Assembly (NCBI RefSeq): GCF_014191255.1
Contig: NZ_JACHWH010000006.1
Span: forward strand, 286,370 to 350,369
Length of the DNA stretch: 64,000 nucleotides
Reading direction: 5' to 3'
From: Amycolatopsis bartoniae
GTDB lineage: Bacteria > Actinomycetota > Actinomycetes > Mycobacteriales > Pseudonocardiaceae
Below, in pieces: positions 46,690 through 55,600 of the stretch. The notes under the pieces were generated by a model. That model ran no database searches, was not told where the DNA came from, and worked only from the letters and a program-made list of their open reading frames with translations. Positions within the stretch are counted from its first letter, which is position 1. Every line of letters starts with the position of its first letter. A program made the translations under genes and the position numbers.

Positions 46690-47761
46690 TGTCGAGCGCC
46701 TCACTCCCCCGCGCTGCGTCCTGCTCCAGCAGTTCGGCGATGACACGCCGTTCCAGCTTCTGGTGCCGGGCGATCATGTCCCACGGATCGTCGGTGACGT
46801 TCCAGTGCCAGCCTTCCCACTCACTGGAGATGTAACCGGTGTAGCCGCTGTCGATGAAGACGCGCAGGATGTCCTTCACGGGCACCGAGGGTTCGTCCCC
46901 GGACGCGTCGATGTCGAAGAACTTGCCGTGCATGTGCACCGTCCAGGGCGCGACCAGTGCCCAGTCCGCTGGCTTCGCGTGCCCGAACAGCCCGATGGAG
47001 TTGCGGGCCAGCGGCTGCCCCTCGGCGCCGACGCCCTCTTCGTCGAGAATCCGGTAGGCCGCACGGTACATCTCCGGCAGTGCCGAGTCGTCCAGGATCG
47101 GCCCGCGCTCGTGCTGCGCCAGCCAGCTCTCTTCGATGCGCTGGATGTACCTTTCCGGCAGGCCGTTCCGCCGGCCCACCTCGAGCCGGCTCGGCGGCAG
47201 CCGCCGCATGCTGCTGCCCCAGTCGGGGATGAACCCCAGACGCGGCGAGCCGAGCTTCTCGTAGCGTTCCCGCAGGGCGGCCATGATCGGGTGACGCGGC
47301 GAGTGGTGGGCGTGGATCTCGATCCCCAGCTTGACGTCTTCGCGTTCGGCGATCGGGAGCAGCCGTTCCATGTCGTCCGGCGTCAGTGAGTACTGGACGC
47401 GCACGACGGGGAAGCCGAGCTTGCGCGCCATGACGATCTGCGCCTCCATGTAGGCGACCAGCTCGTCCGGGGTGAGCAGCCGGTCCCGCCGGATCCCGGC
47501 GTCCGCGTTCGCCCCGATACAGGCCGCCACGAGCCCGGTTTCGTCGATCAGCGAACGGAACGCGCTGATCTGCTCCTCCGACAGCCGGGGCCAGCCCCGG
47601 AAGCTCTGAAAGCCGACGACCTCCAGCCCAGGCCCGAGCCCCAACTCGGCGACGCGCCGGGCGGCGTCTTCGAAGGAGATGCGACGGCCGTGGAAGTCCC
47701 GGGTGACGCTGTAGAGCGTGGTGGCCAGCTCCGGGCCGCGGGACGTGGTCTCGTTCGTCAT
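46679..47761 (-). CDS. C-glycoside deglycosidase alpha-type TIM-barrel protein
   Basis: 360 residues; sugar phosphate isomerase/AP endonuclease 2-like TIM barrel. Likely divalent metal ligands in order: Glu148 (GIEIHAHHSP), Asp180 (LGFIPDWGSS), His276 or His278 (VHMHGKFF) and Glu314 or Glu316 (SSEWEGWHW). His152 and His153 near the first ligand could be acid-base residues. Gene order beta-alpha-GMC oxidase, with 1-nt and 11-bp overlaps, matches the CarC/CarB/CarA and DfgB/DfgA type systems that cleave 3-keto C-glycosides. An unspecific xylose-isomerase-like enzyme is the alternative. Confidence 0.82.
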   Translation of the reverse strand: MTNETTSRGPELATTLYSVTRDFHGRRISFEDAARRVAELGLGPGLEVVGFQSFRGWPRLSEEQISAFRSLIDETGLVAACIGANADAGIRRDRLLTPDELVAYMEAQIVMARKLGFPVVRVQYSLTPDDMERLLPIAEREDVKLGIEIHAHHSPRHPIMAALRERYEKLGSPRLGFIPDWGSSMRRLPPSRLEVGRRNGLPERYIQRIEESWLAQHERGPILDDSALPEMYRAAYRILDEEGVGAEGQPLARNSIGLFGHAKPADWALVAPWTVHMHGKFFDIDASGDEPSVPVKDILRVFIDSGYTGYISSEWEGWHWNVTDDPWDMIARHQKLERRVIAELLEQDAARGSEALDSGR

Positions 47762-48156
47762 CAGGCTGCCACCTTCAAGCGCGCAGAACAGGTATCGAGA
47801 TTGACCAGGGGCGAGCCGTCCACCGGCAGGTACGGGATGTACAGGCCCAGCACGACGGTCACCTCGTGCTCACCGGGCGCGGCGGCCACGGCGGAGTCCA
47901 CCGTGAGCAACGCCGAGTCGAGGACGTACCACCAGGTGTCGGTCAGCGACGCCATGTCCGGGACGGACAGCGGACCGGTAGCCGCCACGCTCAGGCTGAT
48001 CGCGTCGTCCGGGACTTCGGTGCCGTCGACCGTCACGGTGATCCGTTCAATGCAGGACAGTGGCAGCGCCCGGTACCAGGTCAGGCGGAGCCCGGCGCAG
48101 AAGCCCTTCGCCGTCGGGCGAACCGTCCCGGCCTCGATCAAACGTTCTGGAAACAC
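47761..48156 (-). CDS. C-glycoside deglycosidase beta-type small subunit (DUF6379-like)
   Basis: About 131 residues, probably all beta. It carries GFCAGLRLTWYRALPLSCIERITVTVDGTEVP, the pattern of the small CGD subunit, and DTWWYV and VVLGLYIPYLP later. GTG 48156, five nt after AGAGG, best matches family N-termini; GTG 48159 or a longer start at 48192 are possible. TGATG coupling to the alpha subunit. In characterised enzymes the beta subunit packs on the barrel and shapes the aglycone pocket; no catalytic residue is expected. It is first gene of the minus-strand operon. Confidence 0.78.
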   Translation of the reverse strand: MFPERLIEAGTVRPTAKGFCAGLRLTWYRALPLSCIERITVTVDGTEVPDDAISLSVAATGPLSVPDMASLTDTWWYVLDSALLTVDSAVAAAPGEHEVTVVLGLYIPYLPVDGSPLVNLDTCSARLKVAA

Positions 48157-48372
48157 CACAACCTCTTTTCCGGCATCACCCCCGTGAGCCACGCTGACGG
48201 TAACGCAACGATATACACTTCACAAGATTATCGGCGCTATCAACGAACCGGGCCCGGGATCTTTGGTTCAAGTGTAGACAGTCGAGCTTTTGGCTTCTAG
48301 GGTCGTCGGCACTACACCGCGCTGCGGACCCGCTCCGCGGGCGACAGGCACGACGATGAGGTCGGACGTGAA
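48157..48372. promoter_or_regulatory. divergent promoter between CGD operon and sugar importer
   Basis: An AT-richer stretch (48190-48300) between divergent operons. TACACTT at 48214-48220 and AAGTGTA at 48270-48276 are exact inverted copies 49 bp apart, plausible half-sites for a regulator such as the GntR protein encoded at 53807. No terminator or RNA gene is seen. Both operons are probably induced together. Confidence 0.5.
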
Positions 48373-49644
48373 ATGATCAAGAAAACCCGTGTTTGCCTCG
48401 GGCTGGCGGCCGCGGCGATCGTGAGCCTGGTGGCCGCGTGCTCCTCCGGCGGCGACGCTGACCCGAACACGATCACCTTCAGCGGTCAGACATCCGAGCA
48501 GGGCATCTGGCAGCCGCTCTTCGAGGCCTTCGAAAAGGCCAACCCCGGCGTCAAGATCGACGCCCAGTACACGCCGAACGACTCCTATCCGCAGCTGATC
48601 CAGACCCGGCTACAGGCCGGTCACGCCGCCGACGTCATCCAGACGACGCCGGGCACCGGCGGTGGCCTCGCGGCCCTCACACTCGCGGCCGGCGGCCAGG
48701 TGGCTGACCTGAGTGCGAACTCCTGGGCCGCCTCACTACCGGACAGCACGAAGAAGCTGGTCACTCTCAACGGGAAGATCTACGGGTACCCCACCGACCT
48801 GGCACCGTTCTTCGTGGCCTACAACCCCGAGATGTTCAGCAAGGCCGGCGTCTCGGTGCCCACTACGTTCGCCGAGCTGACGGCCGCGTGCACCAAGCTC
48901 GCCGCCACGGGCGTCACCCCGATCAGCCTGGCCGGGGCATCGTTCCAGAACGTCAGCATTCTGGTCCAGACCATCGCCGCGAACGACGTGTTCGGTCCCG
49001 ACCCGGACTGGAACACCGAACGCGCCGACAAGAAGACCACGTTCGCCTCCAGCCCGTCCTGGCAGAAGGTCATCTCGGACATCCAGAAGATGAAGGACGC
49101 GAAGTGCTTCTCCACGGATGTCGCCGGCGTCAAGGCGCCCGTGCACATCCAGCGGTTCGCCACGGGCCAGGCCGCCATGCAGGTCATGCCGGCGCAGGCG
49201 ATCGTGCAGGTGCGCGCGGCCGCGCCGAAGTCCTTCCAGTTCTCCTCGTTCGCCTTCCCCGCGGACACCGCCGCGCAGACCAAGGTGTCCGCGGGCAGCG
49301 GCATCGCCCTGGTGGTCAACGCCAAGGCCGGCAACCCCGCACTGGCGCAGAAGCTCATCGATTTCCTGGGCCAGCCCGCGCAGCGGGCCACCTACGCCCA
49401 GACCGCGGGCACGATCGCACCCGGGGCCGCTGCCGACGGAAGCGACGTCTACACCGACGTCCTCACTCCGCTGAAGCCGTACCTGACGGCCGACAAGGCG
49501 CTGACCTTGAACTACCTGGCCTGGCCGACCGCCAACGTCGCGCAGCAACTGGCGACCAGCGCCCAGGGGCTGTTCACCGGCCAGAAGTCGGCCGAGCAGG
49601 TTCTCGGGGACGCCGACCAGGCATGGGACGGCGCGTCGAGGTGA
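48373..49644 (+). CDS. ABC sugar-binding lipoprotein (CUT1)
   Basis: 423 residues. Signal peptide with lipobox VAAC (Cys23), then an extracellular solute-binding protein family 1 fold (TITFSGQTSEQGIWQPLFEAFEKANPGV, YGYPTDLAPFFVAYN). It captures an oligosaccharide or glycoside for the two permeases that follow. It heads the plus-strand operon divergent from the beta-alpha-oxidase genes, which suggests that the ligand is the glycoside processed by those enzymes. No ATPase is encoded in the operon; actinobacterial CUT1 systems commonly share an MsiK-type ATPase. Confidence 0.9.
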   Translation: MIKKTRVCLGLAAAAIVSLVAACSSGGDADPNTITFSGQTSEQGIWQPLFEAFEKANPGVKIDAQYTPNDSYPQLIQTRLQAGHAADVIQTTPGTGGGLAALTLAAGGQVADLSANSWAASLPDSTKKLVTLNGKIYGYPTDLAPFFVAYNPEMFSKAGVSVPTTFAELTAACTKLAATGVTPISLAGASFQNVSILVQTIAANDVFGPDPDWNTERADKKTTFASSPSWQKVISDIQKMKDAKCFSTDVAGVKAPVHIQRFATGQAAMQVMPAQAIVQVRAAAPKSFQFSSFAFPADTAAQTKVSAGSGIALVVNAKAGNPALAQKLIDFLGQPAQRATYAQTAGTIAPGAAADGSDVYTDVLTPLKPYLTADKALTLNYLAWPTANVAQQLATSAQGLFTGQKSAEQVLGDADQAWDGASR

Positions 49645-50594
49645 CCGTCCGCAACGATCGGCCCATCCAGGCCGAACCCGAGACCCGGTCAGCCGGCCCG
49701 GCGAGTCGTGGCCGGTCTGGCCGGGTCCCGGGCCTAAAGCTGTCGAGGCTGTGGGTGCTGCCGGCCCTCGTTCCGGTGACGCTGCTCCGCTACGTGGCTG
49801 TCGCGATCGGCGCCTACTACGCGTTCACGAGCTGGGACGGCGTCAGTGTCGACGCGACCTGGGTGGGCCTGGCGAACTTCAAGCAGATCTTCTCCGACGA
49901 CGTGGCCCGCAAGGCCCTCTGGAACACGCTGATCCTCGCCAGTCTCGGCGTGCTCCTGTCCAACGTCATCGGACTGCTGCTGGCACTGGCGCTCAACCGC
50001 CTCCTGAAGACCCGCCACCTGCTGCGGTCGATGTTCTTCGCGCCGTTCGCCATCACGCCGCTGGCCGTGTCGTACGTGTGGGCCTACATCTTCGACTACG
50101 ACGGGCTGCTCAACCGGGTCCTCGGCTGGGTCGGGCTGTCCGGCTGGCGCCATGTCTGGACGGCCGACCCGCACTGGGCGATCTGGACCATCCTCATCGT
50201 GCTCGTCTGGCAGCTCTCCGGCCTCTGCCTGATCATCTACCTGTCCGGGCTGCAAGGAATACCCGACGAGGTCCTCGAAGCGAGCGAGCTGGACGGCGCG
50301 GGGCACTTCGCCCGGTTCCGCCACGTCCTGCTGCCCATGCTCAACCCGGCGGTCACCATCGCCGTCGCGCTCCCGACGATCATGACGCTGCGGGTGTTCG
50401 ACCAGGTGATCGGCCTGACAGGCGGCGGTCCCGCAGAAGCAACGGAGACACTCGCGACACAGGTCTACCGCCAGTCGTTCGCCAACGGCAACTACGGCTA
50501 CGGCGCGGCGATCGCGCTCGTGCTGACCGTGCTGATCGCGGTGGTCGCCCTGCTGCAGATCTTCGTCCTCCGACGGCGAGGAGACACCGAATGA
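49641..50594 (+). CDS. ABC sugar permease (MalF-like)
   Basis: 317 residues from GTG in the GTGA overlap with the binding-protein gene. About six transmembrane helices. The cytoplasmic EAA loop reads EASELDGAGHFARFRHVLLPML near 220. The N-terminal 40 residues are basic and flexible. It forms the importer channel together with the next gene. No regulatory feature of its own is visible. Confidence 0.9.
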   Translation: MTVRNDRPIQAEPETRSAGPASRGRSGRVPGLKLSRLWVLPALVPVTLLRYVAVAIGAYYAFTSWDGVSVDATWVGLANFKQIFSDDVARKALWNTLILASLGVLLSNVIGLLLALALNRLLKTRHLLRSMFFAPFAITPLAVSYVWAYIFDYDGLLNRVLGWVGLSGWRHVWTADPHWAIWTILIVLVWQLSGLCLIIYLSGLQGIPDEVLEASELDGAGHFARFRHVLLPMLNPAVTIAVALPTIMTLRVFDQVIGLTGGGPAEATETLATQVYRQSFANGNYGYGAAIALVLTVLIAVVALLQIFVLRRRGDTE

Positions 50595-51427
50595 GCCGGC
50601 TTCGTTACCGCCCGAGGACTTTCGCCCGCGAGATCGTCATGCTCGTGGCCGCCGCGATCTGGTGGGTGCCGTTCTACCTCATCGTCGCGCTGTCGCTACA
50701 GGACGACGACGCGGTCCAGCACCGGTCGCTGGCCCTGCCCATCACGCATCCGCAGCTGAGCAACTTCTCGGACGCCTGGTCCGACCCCACCAACGGGATG
50801 GGGCACGGCCTGCTCTCCAGCCTGATCATCACCGGCGGCAGCGTCGTCGTGATCGTCGTGCTCGCGTCGCTGGGTGCCTACGCGATCGCGCGGCACGCCG
50901 GCCGGCTCAGCAACGGGCTCTACGTGACGTTCGTGATCGGCATCGTGCTGCCCTACCAGCTCGGGCTCATCCCGGCGTTCGTGGCGCTGCGCGAGCTCGG
51001 TCTGGTCGGCACGTACCTCGGCATGATCCTGCTCTACACCGGGCTCGAGATGCCGACCGCCATCTTCCTCTACGCCGGTTTCATCCGGGCACTGCCCAGG
51101 GACTACGAGGAAGCGGCTCTCGTCGACGGTGCCACCCCGTTGCGGATCTTCTGGCGCGTGGTGTTCCCGCTGCTGGCCCCGGTCACCGCCACGGTGGCGG
51201 TGGTCACGGCCTTGTTCGTCTGGAACGACTTCTTCGCCCAGCTGGTCTTCCTCGGCGGCACGGCCAACCAGACCCTCCCCGTCGCCATCTACGGCTTCGT
51301 CGGCGAATTCAGCACGCAATGGAACTATGTGTTCGCCGGCGTCGTGCTCTCCGTGCTCCCCGTTCTGGCGTTCTTCGTCCTCACCCAGCGGAAACTCGTC
51401 AAGGGCTTCACCGGCGGTATCAAGTGA
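50591..51427 (+). CDS. ABC sugar permease (MalG-like)
   Basis: 278 residues, six membrane helices. EAA loop EEAALVDGATPLRIFWRVVFPLL near 175. Overlaps the first permease by ATGA and the following fused enzyme by one base (TGATG), so the importer and the cleavage enzyme are translated as a unit. The C-terminus VKGFTGGIK is typical of MalG-type permeases. Confidence 0.92.
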   Translation: MSRLRYRPRTFAREIVMLVAAAIWWVPFYLIVALSLQDDDAVQHRSLALPITHPQLSNFSDAWSDPTNGMGHGLLSSLIITGGSVVVIVVLASLGAYAIARHAGRLSNGLYVTFVIGIVLPYQLGLIPAFVALRELGLVGTYLGMILLYTGLEMPTAIFLYAGFIRALPRDYEEAALVDGATPLRIFWRVVFPLLAPVTATVAVVTALFVWNDFFAQLVFLGGTANQTLPVAIYGFVGEFSTQWNYVFAGVVLSVLPVLAFFVLTQRKLVKGFTGGIK

Positions 51428-52770
51428 TGGGCGATCCCTATACCTTGGGCCTGTCCGCGAAGCGGCACTTTCCCGGCGACCACAGCGTGTTCGCCTGGTC
51501 GGTGTGCGTCCGGCTGCCGTGGTTCCGAGCGCTGCCCGTGTCGTGCGTCGAGCAAGTCCTGTTGACGCTGGACGGCGAGGTGATCCCCGAAACAGACCTG
51601 CTCGCCCAGTTCGGCGGTCGGCTGGTGCCGTTGTCCGCCCTGCGGACGATGCCCGATCGCTACTGGGCGGTCGAGGAAACGCTGTCGGTCGGCGTTCCGG
51701 CCGGTGGCCCTGTGCCACCGGCCGGGACGGTGGTCAGCGTCGAGCTGACCCTGCGGATGCCCGACGGCGGAGGTCCCGACTGGGTGCGGCGGACATCGCG
51801 CGCCTCAGTGCGACTGCCGGAGCCGCGCGAGGCCCGCTGGCCGCTGGGGGTGTGCACGTTCAGCTTCGGCGGTGAGCTCCGGCGTGGTCGTTCACTCCGG
51901 TCCTGCCTGCAGGAGGTGGCGAGAGCCGGTTACGCGGCCGTCGAGCTCCTCGGCGCCCAGGTGGTCGAGGGCTATCCGGCGCCCGAACCCCGATGGCTGG
52001 ACCGTTTCTCGGGCATGGTGCGAGAGACCGGCCTCGTTCCGCTGTGCTACGACGCCTTTCTCGATCCCGGGCGATCGACGGACGGCACCGTCGACGACAC
52101 CGACCTTCTGCGCTGGGCCGACAACGAGTTGACGATCGCGGAAGCACTCGGCTGCAGGTATGTCCGGCTCAACGCACCGCCGCGGCTCCTCGAGCGGCTG
52201 GCCGGATCCGCCGATCGGCGTGACCTCGTCGTTCTGACCGAGCTGCACGCGCAAACCGCGCACGACACGGATGTCCAGACGCTCCTCGAACTGCTGCACG
52301 GGCTGCACTCCTCCCGGCTGGGGCTGATCCTGGACCTGTCGTGCGTGATGCGGTCACTACCGGCCGGGTTCACCGCACGGCTGCCCGGCGATATCGCCCG
52401 GACCATCGAGAACGGCTGGCACGCCGGTACGCCGCTGCCCGTGCTGCAGGCCGAGCTGGCCGGAACCGGGGCAGGCGACGAGGCGGCGCGTGTTGCCCAG
52501 CGCGCGTACCGGTTGTTCCGGCGCTCGGGCACCGGCTGGTTGCCGGACGTCCTGCCGTTCACGCGGATCGTCCACGGCAAGTTCTACGAGATGCACGGCG
52601 GCCAGGAGCCCGCGATCTCCTACCGGGACGTGCTCGCGGAACTGTCGAAAGCACAGTTCGACGGCTACCTCATGAGCGAGTTCGAAGGGCATCTCTGGCA
52701 GGAGGCGCCGGACACCTTCGGGCAGCTCGCCGAGCACCGCCGCATGATCTCGGAGCTGTCCGATGCCTAG
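51427..52770 (+). CDS. fused C-glycoside deglycosidase-like protein (beta domain + alpha TIM barrel)
   Basis: 447 residues that join two proteins separate elsewhere in this window. Residues 1-132 resemble the small subunit at 47761 (VRLPWFRALPVSCVEQVLLTLDGEVIP). Residues 138-447 resemble the TIM barrel at 46679, keeping the metal ligands Glu272 (TELHAQT), Asp303 (GLILDLSC), His383 (IVHGKFYEMHG) and Glu418/Glu420 (SEFEGHLW). The HAHH pair of the other barrel is HAQT here, so catalysis may differ. A one-gene version of a normally two-subunit enzyme; the frame is continuous, with no stop or ribosome site at the junction. Confidence 0.8.
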   Translation: MGDPYTLGLSAKRHFPGDHSVFAWSVCVRLPWFRALPVSCVEQVLLTLDGEVIPETDLLAQFGGRLVPLSALRTMPDRYWAVEETLSVGVPAGGPVPPAGTVVSVELTLRMPDGGGPDWVRRTSRASVRLPEPREARWPLGVCTFSFGGELRRGRSLRSCLQEVARAGYAAVELLGAQVVEGYPAPEPRWLDRFSGMVRETGLVPLCYDAFLDPGRSTDGTVDDTDLLRWADNELTIAEALGCRYVRLNAPPRLLERLAGSADRRDLVVLTELHAQTAHDTDVQTLLELLHGLHSSRLGLILDLSCVMRSLPAGFTARLPGDIARTIENGWHAGTPLPVLQAELAGTGAGDEAARVAQRAYRLFRRSGTGWLPDVLPFTRIVHGKFYEMHGGQEPAISYRDVLAELSKAQFDGYLMSEFEGHLWQEAPDTFGQLAEHRRMISELSDA

Positions 52771-53803
52771 GCCGCACACCGGCCGGCTGCCGGTCGCGCT
52801 GGTCGGGTTCGGCGGCTCCGGAGCCGGCATCCATCGCCCGCTGATCTCCGCACATCCGGACCTGAGTCTCGACGTGATCGTGACGAACAGCTCCGAGCAC
52901 ACCGGCCAGGCGCGGCAGCTCTGCCCGGACGCGCACGTCACGGGCGACCTCGACGTGGTCGGCGACTGTGCGGTCGCGGTGGTGGCGATACCCCCGGAAT
53001 ACCGCGCCGATACGGTCGGGAAGCTGCTCGAACTCGGTGTCCGCGTAGTGCTGGAAAAGCCGATGGCCCCGAACCTGGACGAGGCGAGACAGCTCCCGCA
53101 CCGCGACCTCCTGACAGTTTTCCAGAACCGGCGGTGGGACAGCGATTTCCTGACCCTGCAAAGACTGCGCTCGGAGGACGCGTGGACGGGACCGGTGCGG
53201 CTGCAGTCCCGGCTCCAGTGGTGGCAGCCCACCGTACGGGACGGCTGGCGAAACCGGCCGTACGGTGGCGGGATCCTCCTGGAAGTCGGTTCGCACCTCA
53301 TCGATCAGGCGATCACGCTCCTCGGCCCCGTCACAGCCGTCTACGCCGAACTGGACACGCGCCGAAGCGCCGCGATCGCAGAGGACGACGTGTTCCTCGC
53401 ACTGCGGCACGCGGACGGCAGCCGGTCCCACCTGTCGATGGGCCCGGTCGGCAATGCCCAGTCGCCCCGCTTCGAACTCACCGCCCAGGACACCCGGATC
53501 ACGCTGGAAGCACCGGACCGGCAGCAGGACCAGCTCGCGGCAGGAATGACACCCGGCGCGGACGGATGGGGGATGCCGGACGACTCCGGCTGGTTCATCC
53601 AACGCCGATCCGGACCGCCGCTGCCAGTCCGGGGCGAACGCGGACGCTGGCAAGCCTTCTACGACGGTGTGGTCAACTGGGTAGCCGACGGCGGCGACCC
53701 CCCGGTGGGGGCAGCGGAAGGAATCGCGACGATGCACGTCATCGACGCCGCCAGGCGATCGAGCGCGGAATCACGAGTGGTGGCCCTGGGGGAAGGACGA
53801 TGA
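52763..53803 (+). CDS. Gfo/Idh/MocA-family oxidoreductase
   Basis: 346 residues. N-terminal Rossmann domain (VALVGFGGSGAGIHRPLI), the EKP motif in VVLEKPMAPN near 99, and the C-terminal sheet domain with EVGSHLIDQAITLLG. Such enzymes oxidise or reduce sugar hydroxyls with NAD(P)+. DgpA, the 3-oxidising partner in gut C-glycoside cleavage, belongs here, so it may be an alternative to the GMC oxidase or reduce the released 3-keto sugar. Starts 8 bp inside the fused enzyme gene. Confidence 0.87.
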   Translation: MPRPHTGRLPVALVGFGGSGAGIHRPLISAHPDLSLDVIVTNSSEHTGQARQLCPDAHVTGDLDVVGDCAVAVVAIPPEYRADTVGKLLELGVRVVLEKPMAPNLDEARQLPHRDLLTVFQNRRWDSDFLTLQRLRSEDAWTGPVRLQSRLQWWQPTVRDGWRNRPYGGGILLEVGSHLIDQAITLLGPVTAVYAELDTRRSAAIAEDDVFLALRHADGSRSHLSMGPVGNAQSPRFELTAQDTRITLEAPDRQQDQLAAGMTPGADGWGMPDDSGWFIQRRSGPPLPVRGERGRWQAFYDGVVNWVADGGDPPVGAAEGIATMHVIDAARRSSAESRVVALGEGR

Positions 53804-53806
53804 GCG

Positions 53807-54520
53807 ATGGTTGACCGAGCGGCGCTGATGGACGCACCCGACGAGCTGATGGAGCTCCTGAAACTTTCCGACCGCCGTGAGCCCGCCGTGGTCGACACCG
53901 TCGTCTGGGTCGTGCTCGGCATCCTCCAGGGACGCCTCGTCCCGGGGCAGGATCTCAACAGCGTCGAACTGGCCAGCCAGGTCGGCGTCAGCCGGATCCC
54001 TGTCCGCGAGGCCCTGGCATTGCTGGAGTCGCAGGGCCTGGTCGAAATGCGGGCCCGCAAGCGACCGCGCGTCGCGGCGTTCAGCCCGGAGCAGATCCGC
54101 GAAGTCTTCTTCGTGCGGGCGCAGCTGATGTCGGCGCTCGGAAAGATCGCCGCGGAACGGGCCACCGACAGCGATCTGGCGCGGCTCAGCTCGATCGTCG
54201 ACACGCTGCGCAAGTACGCCGCGGCCAACGATGACGACGACTATCGGTGGGCCCACTTCAAGTATTTCGACATCATGGTCGAGATCTCCGGAAACGAAAC
54301 GGCGCGAGGGATCCTGAACTCGCTGTTTCTCCGCACGCTCTCCCGGCGACGTGCCCTCTCGGAGCCGGGCCGCGTCGCCGAAAGCCTCCATTTCGCGGAA
54401 CTGATCCTGGAAGCCTTTCAGCGGCGGGACGGCGACCTGGTGGCGCTGCTGGTGCGGCGGGCGATCGAAGCCGCGCTCGCCGCGATCGAACGCGCCGCGC
54501 CACCGCCCGACGAGGCGTGA
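53807..54520 (+). CDS. GntR-family regulator (FadR/FCD type)
   Basis: 237 residues. Winged HTH at 25-90 (LNSVELASQVGVSRIPVREALALLESQGLVEMRARKRPRVAAF), then an all-helical FCD effector domain with residues that could bind metal (HFKYFDIMVEISGN). The last gene of the importer/deglycosidase operon, 3 nt after the dehydrogenase, so it is probably autoregulatory through sites in 48157-48372. The inducer is likely a sugar acid or the glycoside. Confidence 0.9.
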   Translation: MVDRAALMDAPDELMELLKLSDRREPAVVDTVVWVVLGILQGRLVPGQDLNSVELASQVGVSRIPVREALALLESQGLVEMRARKRPRVAAFSPEQIREVFFVRAQLMSALGKIAAERATDSDLARLSSIVDTLRKYAAANDDDDYRWAHFKYFDIMVEISGNETARGILNSLFLRTLSRRRALSEPGRVAESLHFAELILEAFQRRDGDLVALLVRRAIEAALAAIERAAPPPDEA

Positions 54521-54563
54521 CGCCGCGTTGAGCCCTGTGGCGAGTGGCGTCTCTCCCAGTTCG

Positions 54564-55530
54564 TCAACGTGTCACTGGCAAGCGTCCTGCCCCACCGAAA
54601 GCACGGCGGTACGCGAGCGGCGTGACGCCGACGGCGGCGTACAGGTGCTTGCGCAACGAGGCAGAGGTCGCGAACCCGACCTGCCGCGCGATGTCGGCCA
54701 CGGGCAGGTCGCTGGATTCCAGCAGGTGACAGGCTCGGGAGACGCGCTGCTGGATGAGCCAGCGCCCCGGGCTCGTGCCGACCTCGTCGTGGAAGCGGCG
54801 TGCGAAAGTGCGCGCGCTCATCTGCGCTCGCCGGGCCAGATCCGCGAGGCTCAGAGGCTCGTGCAGGTTCTGCAACGCCCACTGCCGGGTGGCCGACGTC
54901 CCCGTCTTCGACGCCGGCGGGATCGGCAGTTCGCTGTATTGCGCCTCCCCGCCGTCGCGCCAGGGCGGGACCACACACACCCGCGCCACCCGGTTGGCCA
55001 GTTCGCCGCCGTGGTCCTTGCGCAGGAGGTGCAGGCAAGCGTCCACTCCGGACGCGGCTCCCGCGGAAGTCAAGACGTCCCCGTCGTCGACGAACAGCAC
55101 ACCCGGATTCAGCCGAACCTGGGGAAACCACTCGCGAAAGAGATCGGCCAGGACCCAGTGCGTGGTGGCCGGGCGGCCGTCGAGCAGCCCAGCGGCGGCG
55201 AGCACGAACGCGCCGGTGCAAATGGACACGAACCGGGCGCCGGGCCGCACGTACTCGAGCGCCGCGATCACCGGCTCCGGCAAGTCCCTGGTCAAGCTCG
55301 CCGCGGCGAACGGCGGGAGCACCACGATGTCGGCTGCCTCCAGCACCTCCGGCCCGTGCTTGACGGTGATCAGAAAGTCCGAGCTGGTGCGGACCGGCTG
55401 TTCGTCGACCGCACAGGTCACGACCTCGTACAGGCCCGTCCGCGGAGCCGAACACCCGGTCAGCGATCCCCAGTTCGAAGGGATACACGCCATCCAGCGC
55501 CAGGACGGCGACTCGTTGAGGCGCGGACAT
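54564..55530 (-). pseudogene. GlxA-type regulator (DJ-1/PfpI + AraC) with frameshift near 55435
   Basis: From ATG 55530 the frame reads SAPQRVAVLALDGVYPFEL and GIADRVFGSADG, a DJ-1 start, then loses sense. The correct continuation LYEVVTCAVDEQPVRTSSDF lies in the neighbouring frame to 54564. Removing one base of the GGGCC run at about 55433-55437 restores a 320-residue protein with DJ-1/PfpI domain (SICTGAFVLAAAGLL) and AraC HTH (SLADLARRAQMSARTFARRF). Either a recent inactivating insertion or a sequencing error in a G/C run. Divergent from the oxidoreductase at 55601, its probable target. Confidence 0.8.
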
Positions 55531-55600
55531 GGCAAGATCTTACCCAAAGATGGCTATCCGGCCATCACTCCAAGGGCGCCCGGGGCGTCACAATGGACAC

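Noticed and set aside
54418..55530. A 370-codon minus-strand gene
   Set aside because: Only its first 32 codons belong to the GlxA-type protein; the rest is out of frame and runs antisense into the GntR gene.
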